Shown: positions 24,896-36,525, numbered from the stretch's first letter. The stretch: 64,000 nucleotides of DNA from Schistocerca nitens (GCF_023898315.1 NC_064622.1:352389234-352453233); one strand, 5' to 3'. Notes: generated by a model from the sequence alone, not told the origin. Translations and numbers: made by a program.

Positions 24896-25789
24896 TCTGC
24901 ATGAGAAGCAGGAGGAAATTTTCTGTGTGATCCTAGGAGAGTAGCGCCTTTAAACAAATGGGACGGGACATTCTGTAACAATGAGGGTCCACCTCTGCAG
25001 GCTGGTGTCGCAACCAGATAAGCAAGTCACCAAATTCATCGAATTTATTTTTTCGTGTCTTAAATACTATTTCACCTTTACGATGTTTCGCCGTGTTCAC
25101 ATGTTCGAACCACTTATCGAAATGTTTTCGATGTCACACAGTATTTTATTGCGCCTACTCATCCCAGCACCTAAGAAAGGTAATCAGACCTACTTGAATC
25201 TGACGATGGCACCTGTGTTGGAGTTGTAAGATGAGAGTCTGATGAGATCGCTATCAAGTGCTGAGAAGCACACTCTCTGAGTCTGCAGTTGTTAGCTGTG
25301 TAACTACAGATAACGAAAATCACACACTACATTGTTTTCAGCTCGTCATGAATGACTATCCACTTTAAATGTCGATAAATGCAAGGTAATGTGATTTATT
25401 AGCAGAAAATGAAACGTTAGATTTGATCACTTCTTTAGCGATGTACTTCTGCAGCCAACTAATCAGTCTACATTAGTCGTGATAAAGAGCCGTTACGGTA
25501 GAATGAAGACATAAAATCTGTTACAGAGACGACAAATCACAAGTTCGTCTAATGAGTGAGTTCTTATAGAGAGTAGTAATTGTAAAGGGAAGAGAGTATA
25601 GAAGTAAGTGTGACCTCCTCTTTAATAACGGTCCAGTCAGAAATGCTTCAAAAATGATGATAAACATTAAGAAGAAAAAGTAAAATCAATAGTTCAGTCA
25701 TCAAGCCACGTTCGTCAGTGATGAAACACTAGAAGACAAGTCTACACATGACACATGGCAAGAAAACTGTGATAACTGAGTCAATTAGG

Positions 25790-26235
25790 ATTTGAGAGAC
25801 ACAGAAGGTACAGTTTGAGCCCCTTATCTTTTAGCTCTAAATCCAGTTCTATCTATACTTAATTCAAACGGATATAGTTTCGTTATCGAAAGCAGCAATG
25901 GCTTAAATAATGTGTTAAATCCTCTGATGTACATGGATGACATTAAGCTACATGTCTCAATAGAAGCACTGATGGCTGACCTCTTCTAAGCTGCAAAAAT
26001 GATTGCTTGAACAATAGCATGTCATTTGGTTAGAAGAATGAACATAAGGAAGGGAAGGATCCATCCTACTGGATTTGAGGAGAATGGTAGATACGTAGTA
26101 GAACTTACGTATGTACGTGACACCCAGAACCAATTAGGTTCACAAGGAAGAGTGCTGATACAGGTAACCATAAGACAACAAATAACGAGTTCATATATCA
26201 ACGTAATATTCTCATCTTATTGTAATGGAAGCCTC
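25790..26235 (+). pseudogene. LINE reverse-transcriptase relic with YMDD motif
   Basis: Plus-strand translation gives LLALNPVLSILNSNGYSF, then LNPLMYMDDIKLHVS, an RT active-site block with YMDD followed by IKL, and later GRIHPTGFEENGRYVVE. The YMDDIKLY-type block is typical of R2-like (R2/R4/Dong-type) polymerases. Several stops and frameshifts. The region 24896-25789 between this and the previous relic may include more decayed LINE sequence but I cannot prove it. Confidence 0.55.
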
Positions 26236-26676
26236 AGGTTACGTTGTCTTCCATGTTGCGTTTTTGAACTCTGACTGCTGCAAAACACACTGCATTTCAT
26301 TTTTCTGTTCACCCCGACATGTTTCTACATCTATGTGTCACCCATCTCGTTTTATATATTTAAAAATGTTATACAAGTTTTGTGGTTGTTTTCTACTTTA
26401 GGTACAAAAATTATAAATTATGCATTTCGATTTTCGTTTTTCTGCTCACGTGGGACTACCTTGAGGAATTGGCTCGCTACAGGTTGGCTTGCATTTACTC
26501 CTTTTTACGGTCTTGCAGCATGTCAGCTGCGAAGCAGCCGGGAGAACTTAGAGTTATTCATCCTGAAGTATCTTTTAGAGAGTAGTGGTCGTGCGTGTTC
26601 TAGGTTTGCATTTCCAATATTGTTGTACATCATTGATGTGCTTTGTCGTTTGGTTGTAATTACATACACGGTCTTC
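26236..26676. other. Non-coding stretch
   Basis: A 141-codon open frame (26335-26760) runs into the SINE at 26688, so it is not a conserved gene. No domain seen. Confidence 0.4.
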
Positions 26677-26687
26677 CACACCTGTTA

Positions 26688-27100
26688 CAAAAAAATGGTT
26701 CAAATGGCTCTGAGCACTATGGAACTTAACATCTGTGGTCATCAGTCCCCTAGAACTTAGAACTACTTAAACCTAACCAACCTAAGGACATCACACACAT
26801 CCATGCGCGAGGCAGGATTCGAACCTGCGACCGTAGCGGTCACGCGGTTCCAGACTGAAGCGCCTAGCCGGCCGCGGTGGCTGTGCGGTTCTAGGCGCTC
26901 CAGTCCGGAGCCGCGCTGCTGCTACGGTCGCAGGTTCGAATCCTGCCTCGGGCATGGGTGTGTGTGATGTCCTTAGGTTAGTTAGGTGTAAGTAGTTCTA
27001 AGTTCTAGGGGACTGATGACCACAGCAGTTGAGTCCCACAGTGCTCAGAGCCATTTGAACCAATTTGAAGCGCCTAGAACCGCACGGCCAACCCGGCCGG
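26688..27100 (-). mobile_element. Common SINE (minus), split by another SINE
   Basis: The outer copy runs 26688-26867 and 27078-27100, minus strand, with duplication CACACCTGTTA at 26677-26687 and 27101-27111. A plus-strand SINE lies inside its head. Confidence 0.92.
26868..27065 (+). mobile_element. Common SINE inserted in the outer SINE
   Basis: Full-length copy beginning CCGGCCGCGGTGG and ending GAGCCATTTGAACCAATT. Its own duplication TGAAGCGCCTAG (26856-26867, 27066-27077) is made of the outer SINE's head sequence, so it is the younger insertion. Confidence 0.93.
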
Positions 27101-27111
27101 CACACCTGTTA

Positions 27112-27313
27112 TATTTCTCCCACTCCTGGTATCACACATTTTCGTACACAGGACAAGATGTGGGAGTAAACTAAAGGCTCACCGAGAGACGTAGTTATTG
27201 TCGCTGCTCACTTGTTTCAAGTTTTGTTTTCGTCCAGTGCAACGTTAATTTTGAATGCTTCAGTCGCAAGTTTTCATGGTGTGTCTGCTAGAGAAACTTA
27301 TTTCATTTGCGTA

Positions 27314-27400
<87 letters not shown>

Positions 27401-27585
27401 GCGGGAGACGGAGCAAGACTGTTAGCTGCTCCGCTTGCAACGGGGAAACGTCTCCCGGAAGCCAGTGCCGTGACCTTGATGGAGCGGTCGGAAGCCGCAT
27501 ATTTGCACTCGAAACCAGTTCAATATCATTTTCTACTTTTCGTCGCAATGGGACATAATGAAATATATTTGTGATCTTAATTATA
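27112..27585. other. Non-coding stretch with microsatellite
   Basis: Contains a compound (GT)n(GA)n array at about 27313-27401. The frames over it are low complexity and not genes. Confidence 0.6.
27313..27401. repeat. (GT)n(GA)n microsatellite
   Basis: About 9 GT units followed by about 35 GA units with a few interruptions (GGGG, GT). Confidence 0.97.
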
Positions 27586-29007
27586 CACTCCTGGAAATTG
27601 AAATAAGAACACCGTGAATTCATTGTCCCAGGAAGGGGAAACTTTATTGACACATTCCTGGGGTCAGATACATCACATGATCACACTGACAGAACCACAG
27701 GCACATAGACACAGGCAACATAGCATGCACAATGTCGGCACTAGTACAGTGTATATCCACCTTTCGAAGCAATGCAGGCTGCTATTCTCCCATGGAGACG
27801 ATCGTAGAGATGCTGGATGTAGTCCTGTGGAACGGCTTGCCATGCCATTTCCACCTGGCGCCTCAGTTGGACCAGCGTTCGTGCTGGACGTGCAGACCGC
27901 GTGAGACGACGCTTCATCCAGTCCCAAACATGCTCAATGGGGGACAGATCCGGAGATCTTGCTGGCCAGGGTAGTTGACTTACACCTTCTAGAGCACGTT
28001 GGGTGGCACGGGATACATGCGGTCGTGCATTGTCCTGTTGGAACAGCAAGTTCCCTTGCCGGTCTAGGAATGGTAGAACGATGGGTTCGATGACTGTTTG
28101 GATGTACCGTGCACTATTCAGTGTCCCCTCGACGATCACCAGTGGTGTACAGCCAGTGTAGGAGATCGCTCCCCACACCATGATGCCGGGTGTTGGCCCT
28201 GTGTGCCTCGGTCGTATGCAGTCCTGATTGTGGCGCTCACCTGCACGGCGCCAAACACGCATACGACCATCATTGGCACCAAGGCAGAAGCGACTCTCAT
28301 CGCTGAAGACGACACGTCTCCATTCGTCCCTCCATTCACGCCTGTCGCGACACCACTGGAGGCGGGCTGCACGATGTTGGGGCGTGAGCGGAAGACGGCC
28401 TAACGGTGTGCGGGACCGTAGCCCAGCTTCATGGAGACGGTTGCGAATGGTCCTCGCCGATACCCCAAGAGCAACAGTGTCCCTAATTTGCTGGGAAGTG
28501 GCGGTGCGGTCCCCTACGGCACTGCGTAGGATCCTACGGTCTTGGCGTACATCCGTGCGTCGCTGCGGTCCGGTCCCAGGTCGACGGGCACGTGCACCTT
28601 CCGCCGACCACTGGCGACAACATCGATGTACTGTGGAGACCTCACGCCCCACGTGTTGAGCAATTCGGCGGTACGTCCACCCGGCCTCCCGCATGCCCAC
28701 TATACGCCCTCGCTCAAAGTCCGTCAACTGCACATACGGTTCACGTCCACGCTGTCGCGGCATGCTACCAGTGTTAAAGACTGCGATGGAGCTCCGTATG
28801 CCACGGCAAACTGGCTGACACTGACGGCGGCGGTGCACAAATGCTGCGCAGCTAGCGCCATTCGACGGCCAACACCGCGGTTCCTGGTGTGTCCGCTGTG
28901 CCGTGCGTGTGATCATTGCTTGTACAGCCCTCTCGCAGTGTCCGGAGCAAGTATGGTGGGTTTGACACACCGGTGTCAATGTGTTCTTTTTTCCATTTCC
29001 AGGAGTG
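27586..29007 (-). mobile_element. Intact-looking Tc1-like transposon
   Basis: A 1422-bp element with 27-bp terminal inverted repeats beginning CACTCCTGGAAAT, 25 of 27 matching, flanked by TA at 27584-27585 and 29008-29009. It carries one uninterrupted transposase gene on the minus strand. The good repeats and open frame suggest a recent insertion. Confidence 0.95.
27741..28763 (-). CDS. Tc1-like transposase, uninterrupted
   Basis: 340 residues from the ATG at 28763 (start MPRQRGREPYVQLTDFERG, the usual Tc1 beginning) to the stop at 27741; the frame is open further upstream to 28979 but that part is the element's terminal sequence and lacks resemblance. Domains in order: HTH with GMREAGWTYRRIAQHVGR, a second paired-like HTH, then the DDE domain with VVFSDESRF (Asp), GIMVWGAI, LLFQQDNARPH (Asp) and SPDLSPIEHVWD (Glu). 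I count 32 residues between the second Asp and the Glu, against the usual 34. Role: binds the terminal repeats and excises and reinserts the element at TA. No stop or frameshift seen. Possibly able to act, but expression is unknown. Confidence 0.93.
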   Translation of the reverse strand: MPRQRGREPYVQLTDFERGRIVGMREAGWTYRRIAQHVGREVSTVHRCCRQWSAEGARARRPGTGPQRRTDVRQDRRILRSAVGDRTATSQQIRDTVALGVSARTIRNRLHEAGLRSRTPLGRLPLTPQHRAARLQWCRDRREWRDEWRRVVFSDESRFCLGANDGRMRVWRRAGERHNQDCIRPRHTGPTPGIMVWGAISYTGCTPLVIVEGTLNSARYIQTVIEPIVLPFLDRQGNLLFQQDNARPHVSRATQRALEGVSQLPWPARSPDLSPIEHVWDWMKRRLTRSARPARTLVQLRRQVEMAWQAVPQDYIQHLYDRLHGRIAACIASKGGYTLY

Positions 29008-29042
29008 TATATTTGAAAATGAAAATAAACTTCAGCTAGAAG

Positions 29043-32000
29043 TACGCGTTGGCGACCGCGGGGCCCCGAGCTGAGTCTGACGTTGCTTCCACTTACTTGT
29101 ATCAGGCTCCTTCTTTTTCCTTCCCTGTCCTCCTCCCTTGGCCAACTCTTGCATTTTAGACCCCAACGGTATCAGGTTTCGAGGCCCGAGGGTGTCTTTC
29201 CAATTTTCTTATTCCTACTTATAACCCAACTCCTGAGGGGAGCCCACCCATTAAGAAAAGCCAGCAGTCCTGTAAGCTGTGAGGGTAACACCGCAGGTTG
29301 GACGGGAGGCCAGCACCCTTTCTTCGTAAAAAAAATTAAACATGCTTTCAAGACAACAAGTAAGCCTCGGAACATTACTGACAAAAATAGATGACGTCAA
29401 TGGCAAAAAAACGGTATACGGGTTGGAACGTGGAATGTAATGAGTCTGTACAAGACAGGGGCTGCAATCAGTGTGGTCAAAGAAATTCAGAGGTACGAAC
29501 TAGACCTAGCTGCACTGCAAGAAATCCGGTGGGACGATGCTGGCAGCACTGATGTTGAAAACTGTACTATTCTGTGTGGAGCCTGTGAACGAGGTCATCT
29601 GTTAGGCAGTGGTTTCTACGTCAGTGAGACGGTGGCCACTAATGTTTCAGAATTCGTTTCAGTCAACCCAAGAATATCTGTTCTAACACTGGACGTAAAG
29701 CATATTAAGGCGACTTTTGTGAACTGTCATGCTCCCACGGAGGAGAGCGAAAGTGAAGTGAAAGACCAGTTCTATGCACAGCTAGAGGCAGTGATGGACG
29801 CTATTCCAAATGGACACCTGAGGATCCTCCTTGGTGATATGAATGCCAAGATTGGGAAAGAACAAATATTCCAAGACACAACAGGAAGGCACAGTCTACA
29901 CAACCTAAGCAGTGACAATGGGGTTAGGTTCATCAGCTTCGCTACATCATTAGGGTTGTTCATCTCCAGCACAAACTTCCAGCGGAAAAAAATACATAAA
30001 GGAACCTGAGTGTCACCAGATGGGAGAACTGTAAATCAAATAGACCATGTTGCCATTGATCTCAGAGCCAAGAGACGGGTGTTAGACCTTAAGACAGCGA
30101 GAGGTGCCGAAGGTAGGAGTGATCATTTCCTGGTCAGAGGCCTTTTAAACATACAGTGTAAAGGAAGAACGGGGCCTAAGTTAAAAAGAGTGGAAAGGTT
30201 CCATGTGGAGAAACTAAAAGATGAGGCAACGAAGACCGGATACCAGTTGCAACTTAGTAACCGCTTAGAAGCACTCAGTGAAATGGACGCGAATCAGGAC
30301 CTTGAACTAATGTGGGGAAACATCCAGAGCTCAGTTATGGATACAGCAAAGGAAACACTCATGGGAAACCCAGTGGGCAAGAAGATCTGGTTTGGAAAGG
30401 AATGTGCAGATGCCCTGGAAAGGAGAAAGGAAGCCAGGAGCAAATGGCTGAAGGCGAAAAATCTGGCACAGGGCAAAGCGCAATTTTAGGAGGTCCGAAA
30501 GACTACACAAGCAGTTCTGAGAAGAGCAAAGAGGAAATACAGAAGGGATATCATCATTGAAGCAGAAACAGACTTCAGAGGACAAAAGACTAGGGAAATG
30601 TTTCTGAAGGTGAAGTACCTCTGCAAAGGTCACCAGGCCAAGCAGAAATTTGTCAAAGATTTTCATGATAAGATCCTGACGAACGATAGGGACATAGCTG
30701 AGAGATGGAAAGAGTACTTTCGACCGCTGCTAAATTGTGATGAAGCCGAACTGCAGTTTGATTTCCAGTACCCAATTACAGCCGATGCAGACTATCCCCC
30801 ACCTACCCTGGATGAGATAAAAACCAGAATCAGCCCCCTTTAACAGAATAAGAGTCCAGGTGAAGATGGAATACAGGCTGAAATGATCCTGGCAGGAGGA
30901 GAGAAACTTGCAGAAAAAATACACCGACTGATACAGGCAATATGGACCAAAGAAGAACTACCAGGAGAACGGAAAACAGCTCTGATTTGTCCAATACATA
31001 AGAAGGGCGACAAACTGAAATGTGACAACTATCGAGGAATCGGCTTGCTTAACGTCTGCTATAAGATCCTGTCCAATTGCCTCATACATAGAATTCAGCC
31101 AGTGGCAGACTCGGTGATTGGGGAGTACCAGGGAGGTTTCCGGCCAGGACGGCCAACAGTAGATCACATCTTCAGTCTCCGGCAGCTCACTGAGAAACTG
31201 GGTGATTATGGTAAAGATTTGCATATTTTATTCGTTTATTTTAAGAAGGCCTATGATTGCATACATCGCAAGAGCCTGCTCAACTGTTTAAGGGAGTTTG
31301 GCATAGCAGAGAAATGCAGACGAGATCTGTTTACTCTCTGGGTCGGAAGAGGAGTTGGAGCAAATGACGAAAGCACTAAAGAAGGCTGCCAGCAAATTTG
31401 GGCTTAACATGAACGAAGCCAAGACAGAGTACCTCGTTATGACGCGTGGCCATTGTCAGTCTGCTAATCATCTACAATCACTGCAGGTTGGGGACCAGTC
31501 CTACAACAGGGTGCAAGAATTCAAATATCTAGGGGCACTTTTCACTGAGAACTCGTCATGTGAAGCAGAAATCAATGCCAGAATACAAGCAGGAAACCGA
31601 TCTTACCACACCATAGCGCAACTGCTTCGATCCAGATATCGCTCCAGACAGTTCAAGATTCGACTGTACAAAACCCTGATCCAACCTATATGGCTGTGAG
31701 ACATGGAGTATCCGGAAACATGACTTTCATAAGCTCCTTGTTTTTGAGAGAAAAGTGCTTCGGAAGATCTTCGGTCCAGTTCTGGATGCAGATACAGGGG
31801 AATGGTGGATCAGATACAACCAAGAGCTTGAGGAACTATACCAGCAGTCCATCATAGCAGGAACTGTCGAAGCCAAACGAATGCAGTGGGCTGGCCATGT
31901 GGCCCGGATGGAGGATCACAGATGGCCTCGGAAGCTCCTGGATTTCACACCTACAGGAAAGAGACCGCCAGGGAGACCCAAGAAGCTTTGGAGCGATGGT

Positions 32001-32131
32001 CTCCATGAAGATTTAAACCAAGTGTCAATAGATGTGAACGGATAGTGGATAGCACCAATGGACAGTGGAGGAGGAAACTTGTAGATGCCTGCGGTCCGCT
32101 GGGCCTGATCACGTAGTAGTAGTAGCAGTAG
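29043..32131 (+). mobile_element. Second LINE family, internally deleted
   Basis: Starts about GGCGACCGCGGGGCCC with a GC-rich 5' UTR and ends near 32131 in a GTA-rich tail (GTAGTAGTAGTAGCAGTAG). It codes an AP endonuclease, RT remains and a C-terminal domain. Its right end abuts a fragment of an RTE LINE in the other orientation. The 5' boundary is approximate; no target duplication was found. Confidence 0.8.
29404..32045 (+). pseudogene. LINE endonuclease-reverse transcriptase, broken
   Basis: The endonuclease shows GTWNVMSLYKTG, ALQEIRWDD (catalytic Glu), LLGDMNAKIG, and GRSDHFLV (Asp-His). The frame is the same from 29404 to about 31340 except for three stops: TGA at 30007, TAG at 30487, TAA at 30841. 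The RT part has NYRGIGLLNVCYKI, EYQGGFRPGR and FKKAYDCIHR. Near 31340 the sequence jumps to EEELEQMTKALKKAASKFGL in another frame, so the segment with the G-Q-G-x-x-S-P and A-D-D motifs is gone. The C-terminus (31755-32045) has EWWIRYNQEL and AKRMQWAGHVARM. It cannot make an active enzyme. Confidence 0.87.
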
Positions 32132-32290
32132 TTTTTTTTGCTCATCAGTCTACTGACTGGTTTGATGCGGCCCGCCACGAATTCCTTTCCTGTGCTAACC
32201 TCTTCATCTCAGAGTAGCACTTGCAACCTACGTCCTCAATTATTTGCTTGACGTATTCCAATCTCTACAGTTTTTGCCCCCTACAGCAAA
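32132..32290 (-). mobile_element. RTE LINE 3' end fragment
   Basis: The minus-strand reading of this segment matches the 3' end of the RTE at 62260-62420 (ACGTCAAGCAAATAATTGAG and GGCCCGCCACGAA complement). It is 5'-truncated. Confidence 0.85.
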
Positions 32291-32490
32291 AATATACAAA
32301 CTAGACATGAAGGCCAATGATCTCTTCAATGCAGAGCCGCACGAGGCTCGAACGCTTTCCGGAATCGGCGAAATGTCGCGAGTTACGGGGATAACGGGTA
32401 AGGGCCACTGCATTAGTAGTGTGTGGGTAAGTTCAGAATTTGGGTGGCGAGAGGCGTGCTAGGGTAATCGATGCAACCGCAATGACCACT

Positions 32491-32645
32491 GTGTCTGTAT
32501 GGCGCAGTGGTCAGTGCATCTGCCTAGTAAGCAGAAAACCAAGGTTCGAACACTGGTGCGGCACAAATTTCCAACTTTCCGATCGATTTAAATCAGTGTC
32601 AACTCGCAGCCAACGTCTACAATTCCTTTGCGTCTCAGTACACCT
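32491..32645 (+). mobile_element. tRNA-like SINE fragment
   Basis: Begins GTGTCTGTATGGCGCAGTGG, with a tRNA-like A box (GGCGCAGTGGTCAGTGC), CTAGTAAGCAG anticodon-arm region and GGTTCGAACACTG B box, then a short body (CAGTGTCAACTCGCAGCC). I recall similar repeats in locust genomes. No clear duplication. Confidence 0.6.
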
Positions 32646-33844
32646 TCATTAAATGTCAAACAGTTGGTCTCGTCCTCTTTACCACCTTTATCTTACTCTG
32701 TAGTTCCGTCGCAGTCATTTACATCTAGAGATAAACACAGTGTGCTTGCGTCCATTAGACTGACTGCCGCTTGCAAAAATGGGACACTTTCCTTACAATG
32801 CCTTGGTCTGCTACAGTTTAAAAATGGGTTCGAACTTGCTAACCATCTCCGTATTATACCTCTGTTATAATCCAACACGTGAAAATTTACGAGCAAAATT
32901 TATTCTAGACTGCCGCTTGCTGCGCTCACTCACTTCTTGGAATGTTTTAGGAGGTCGTCCCGGTTTCTCACTTTTTTTCTTCATGTGCCGCAGGTCTGTA
33001 AGGCAATTGACCTGAATAGTTAAGGCATTGTTTATTTATCTACAAGAGTCGTTCATGTTTGTATCAAGCAGGTGTCCATTTTTTTCTGTAAGAGATTTTT
33101 CAAAACCCTCAAAGCACTATTTAAAACAGCTCTTTGATGAACTGGACGTTTTAATATTGCTGCAAGTATTACTTTCATGAATGAAAACTTCTCCTTCACT
33201 TTCTTTCCATTAAACTGCTCTAAAATTATCGTACCAAGATCTTCTGGAAAATTTCTTGACTGTTCGCAGAGAATATACAACAGAGTAATCGAAAAACTGA
33301 CATTTTGCAATAGTGTACCTAATGTAACATTTCACTATCAGCGAATAAAAAAAACAAAATGGCGGATGAGAGTGGACAACGTTACCGTGTTAAACAATTG
33401 TCACCGGCTAAAACTTCATGCCTGTAAAAGAAATACAGCTCGACAAGATCCGACAGGTAAATAAATATTGAACTCAGAAGATTTTGGAATAACAAAAATA
33501 CCCACACAAATACTGTCTATAAATGTTCAATTGAAACAATAAAACAATGAAGGTGTGATGTCAGATAAAGTACATATCTTTCTTTTCCATATTCAGCTGC
33601 TGTCTTTATCCAAACGTAATTACAAAAGCGAGAGAAGCAAATGTCATAAACAACAGCGCACGGACAAGTGCATGTATTTCTCACTACGTCTGGTTTTCGA
33701 CTAACTTGACAACAGATGTAGTGGGCGTAGGCGAAGGTTCTGGCTACCGAAAGACTGGCAGAGTATCGACCTCGAAGATTAAAACGTTTGAAAGGATTGT
33801 GAAGTAACTTGGCGATTTTGATTTCTGAACGGTTTCAGAGTGCA
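32646..33844. other. Non-coding stretch
   Basis: AT-rich with frames of 60-95 codons on both strands, no recognised domain or repeat. Confidence 0.4.
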
Positions 33845-33975
33845 AATACTCCGATGTGTGGGATAGTTCCTTTGAAAGGGCAGGGCCGACGTCCTTCCCC
33901 ATCCTTCCCTAATACAACGAGACCGATGACCTCGCTGTTTGGTCCCTTCCTCCAAATCAGCCAACCAAACCCACC
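33845..33975 (+). mobile_element. SINE fragment, same family as at 4446
   Basis: Read on the minus strand it gives GGTTGGCTGATTTGGAGG, AGCGAGGTCATCGGTCTC and AAGGATGGGGAAGGACGTCG, matching the body of the SINE at 4446-4682 in the opposite orientation. The tRNA-like head is missing. Confidence 0.75.
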
Positions 33976-34929
33976 GCGATGTGTGCGCCGGTGTCCAACG
34001 CGGGGCGTGACTGAGCTAGCGGTGTTGGTGAAGCGGGCTGCGCTTGAATGTCTGGGCAGCGGAGTCAGATGCGATAAGGTCAAGGAAATCCGCCGCTGAT
34101 TGCTGTGGCGCAGTGGTTGCCGAGTCGTGGGGTGGTGCTGGGCCAAGGTGGGGCGTTGGCCGGACCCGTCTGAAGTGGCGTCAGGCCGAAGGTTGACTGA
34201 GGTGGCAGTTAACAGCTGCAAGGATGGAAGCAGTCAATGTGGGCAGTGTGTGGACAGCCAATGAGTACGAAGTTGCTGTGCCAGAGATCAAGTTTAGCCC
34301 TCCACTAACTGTCGACACGGGGCGTGGCTCAAATTATGAGTTAAAAAACTGGCCAGAATGGCTGTTGATGTCTTTCCCGGGCAACAAGACACCTGTTCCA
34401 AAGGATACGCAGACAAAGGCTTCCGTATTACAAGAGGAGCACTAACAGTTTGCTTTAGTGACCGATCGTGGAGTACTGGTCGGTTGACCTGATTCAAGCC
34501 GTATTTAGTGTGGACTGTAGGGTGAAGAACACAAGCGGTGTACACTGAGTGTAACGATTTCTGAGGCACACTCCACACAGAACGACCAAGTGCGTGGTTG
34601 GTGTATCGAGGTTGGGCGTGTTTATATTCTCGAAATGGGATGTATGTTAATGTCGCCTGTTACTATTACGCTGTGGGTGTAGCAAGAATTGGTGTACAGG
34701 TAATTGTAACTGCTAATTTTGCATTGATAGTGTTTTAGTTGCTTGACAGTAGTGTTGCTAACAGTGAGCAGCTAGTGAGGAGAGTGGTTAGCAGATCTAA
34801 TATTTTAAATGTAAACATTAGACACCCTAATTAAATTTGAGGGCTGATTTTCTGATTTAACTCTTTTTGAAAGATATTTACAATCTGTAAAAAAATTAAG
34901 AAAGCAATCCGTTCATAAGCCCTGGTGGA
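33976..34929. other. Non-coding, GC-richer stretch
   Basis: No coding resemblance. An inverted frame pair at 34224-34578 is probably chance. Confidence 0.35.
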
Positions 34930-35175
34930 AATATAGTCACCGACCGCCCGCCGTGTCTTCCTCTGCCAATGGCGTCACTTGATTCAGTTGGAGGGCGTGG
35001 GGTCAAAACACCACTCTTCCGGTCGTTATTAGTTTACTTGAGTGATAGCCGCTACTGCTTGGTTAAGCAGCTCCTCAATTGGCATCAGACGGCTGAGCGC
35101 ACCCCCGCCAAGGAAAAATCCCTGGCAGGAACGGTAATCGATCCTAAGTCCCCCACATGGTAGACAGCCGTGTTC
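34930..35175 (-). repeat. Probable SINE fragment
   Basis: Contains CTCTGCCAATGGCGTCACTTG, AAGCAGCTCCTCAATTGGC and GGCTGAGCGCACCCC, which I recall as the body of a dispersed locust repeat with a 5S-like head; that head is not present here. Identification rests on memory. Confidence 0.35.
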
Positions 35176-35201
35176 ACCATTCAGGTACGACGGTGAACTT
35201 A

Positions 35202-36525
35202 CAATGACGGAAAAAATTGGACATCAAACAATAATTAACGTATATGAACGTAATTTCTGGAGTACTTTTGTCTAGGTAACGTATTTAAGTGATTAACACT
35301 GAAAGCAACTGCAAATGTGAATTGCTGGTGCATTAACAACCGGTTTAACCTGCCATAATGTTGAATGCCAGTATGCAAACATGGATGCATTGTGACGTAC
35401 AGGTGCCGGGTATCAGTTTGTGGGATGTAGTTCCTCGCCTGTTACACTTGGTCGGTCAATACAGTGACGCTTAATACTGGTTGTGGAAGACGCTGGAGTT
35501 GTCGTCCGATAATGTGTCATATTGGAGACAGATTTACTGATCGAGCAGGCCAAACCGATAGGTTGGTACTCTGTAGAGCTTGTTGAGTTACAACAGCGGA
35601 ATGTGGGCGAGCCTTATCCTGTTCGAAAGGCTCCTGGAATGCTGTTCATAAATGGTAGCACAACAGGTTAAATCATGGCATTGACGTACAAATTCGCAGT
35701 CAGATTGCGTGGGATAACCACGAGAGTCCTCCTGCTGTGACACGAAATCACGTACCAGAACATCTCCAAGTGTAGGCCCGGTGTCTCTAGAACGCAAAAA
35801 GGTTGGTTGCAGACCCTCAGCTGCCCTCCTCCTAAACAACACACGTCCATCTCTGGCACAGAGGCAGAACTAGCTTTCGTCAAAAAACAGAACAGACCTC
35901 CATCAGTGCCCTTCAATGAGCTCTCCCTTGACACCACAGAAGTCACAAGTAGGGGCAGTTTTGGGTCAGTGCAATGCGCGCTACAGATCGTCTAACTCGA
36001 AACTGTCCTCCAAGAAACCAATTTATAACAGTTTGTTGTGTCACTCTTGTGCCAACACCTGCTACAGATGCAGTACGATGCGTCTGAGCAATATACCGAA
36101 TTCGATGGTCATCCTTCGTGGTAGTGCTACGTGGCCGTCCGGCGGCTGGTCTTCTTGCGATCGTATCTTCTCCTGACCACCGCTGTCAGCAGTCATGTAC
36201 AGTGGTTACATTCCTGCCCAATCCTTTTGCAGTATTGAAGAAGGAATATCCAGCTTCTCGTAGTCACTGTGGTGTCCATAATAGGCATTCCAGACTAGCA
36301 TCAACTCATCACGTCCGAGCTCAAAGGTAACTAAAGCACGCGACATTACAGCGTGTATTTAAAGTAAACCTGATTTTCATCCTGTTAGTGGGCTACTAGC
36401 GCCACTTTTAATGCCACTGGCGTCAATTTGAATAGACACCATCTTTCGGGTGCAGAAACGTTTCTATAAACTTTCGTTTATGTCCCACAACTCCCTCTTG
36501 GTTTGGGGTTTCTTTTTCGTCAGTG
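35202..36525 (-). mobile_element. Decayed Tc1-like transposon
   Basis: Terminal repeats CAATGACGGAAAAAAT (left) and the complement of CTTTTTCGTCAGTG (right) sit next to TA. The interior, on the minus strand, is a fragmentary Tc1-like transposase with many stops and small indels, for example an RSVN-LSPI block near 35530-35550 in place of RSPDLSPIE and a GRGHV-like CCACGTAGC region near 36125. About 1.32 kb, the full length expected. Confidence 0.75.

Noticed and set aside
26335-26760. A 141-codon open frame
   Set aside because: It runs into the SINE at 26688 and shows no domain; likely chance.
26800-27080. Possible CRISPR-like or satellite repeat
   Set aside because: The inverted similarity comes from two nested SINEs with target duplications.
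27212-27653. Open frames on both strands over the (GT)n(GA)n array
   Set aside because: Low-complexity sequence gives long open frames in several frames at once; no real protein signal.
28764-28979. Longer N-terminus for the Tc1 transposase (412 residues)
   Set aside because: The extra 72 residues match the element's terminal region, not the family; the MPRQ start fits known lengths.
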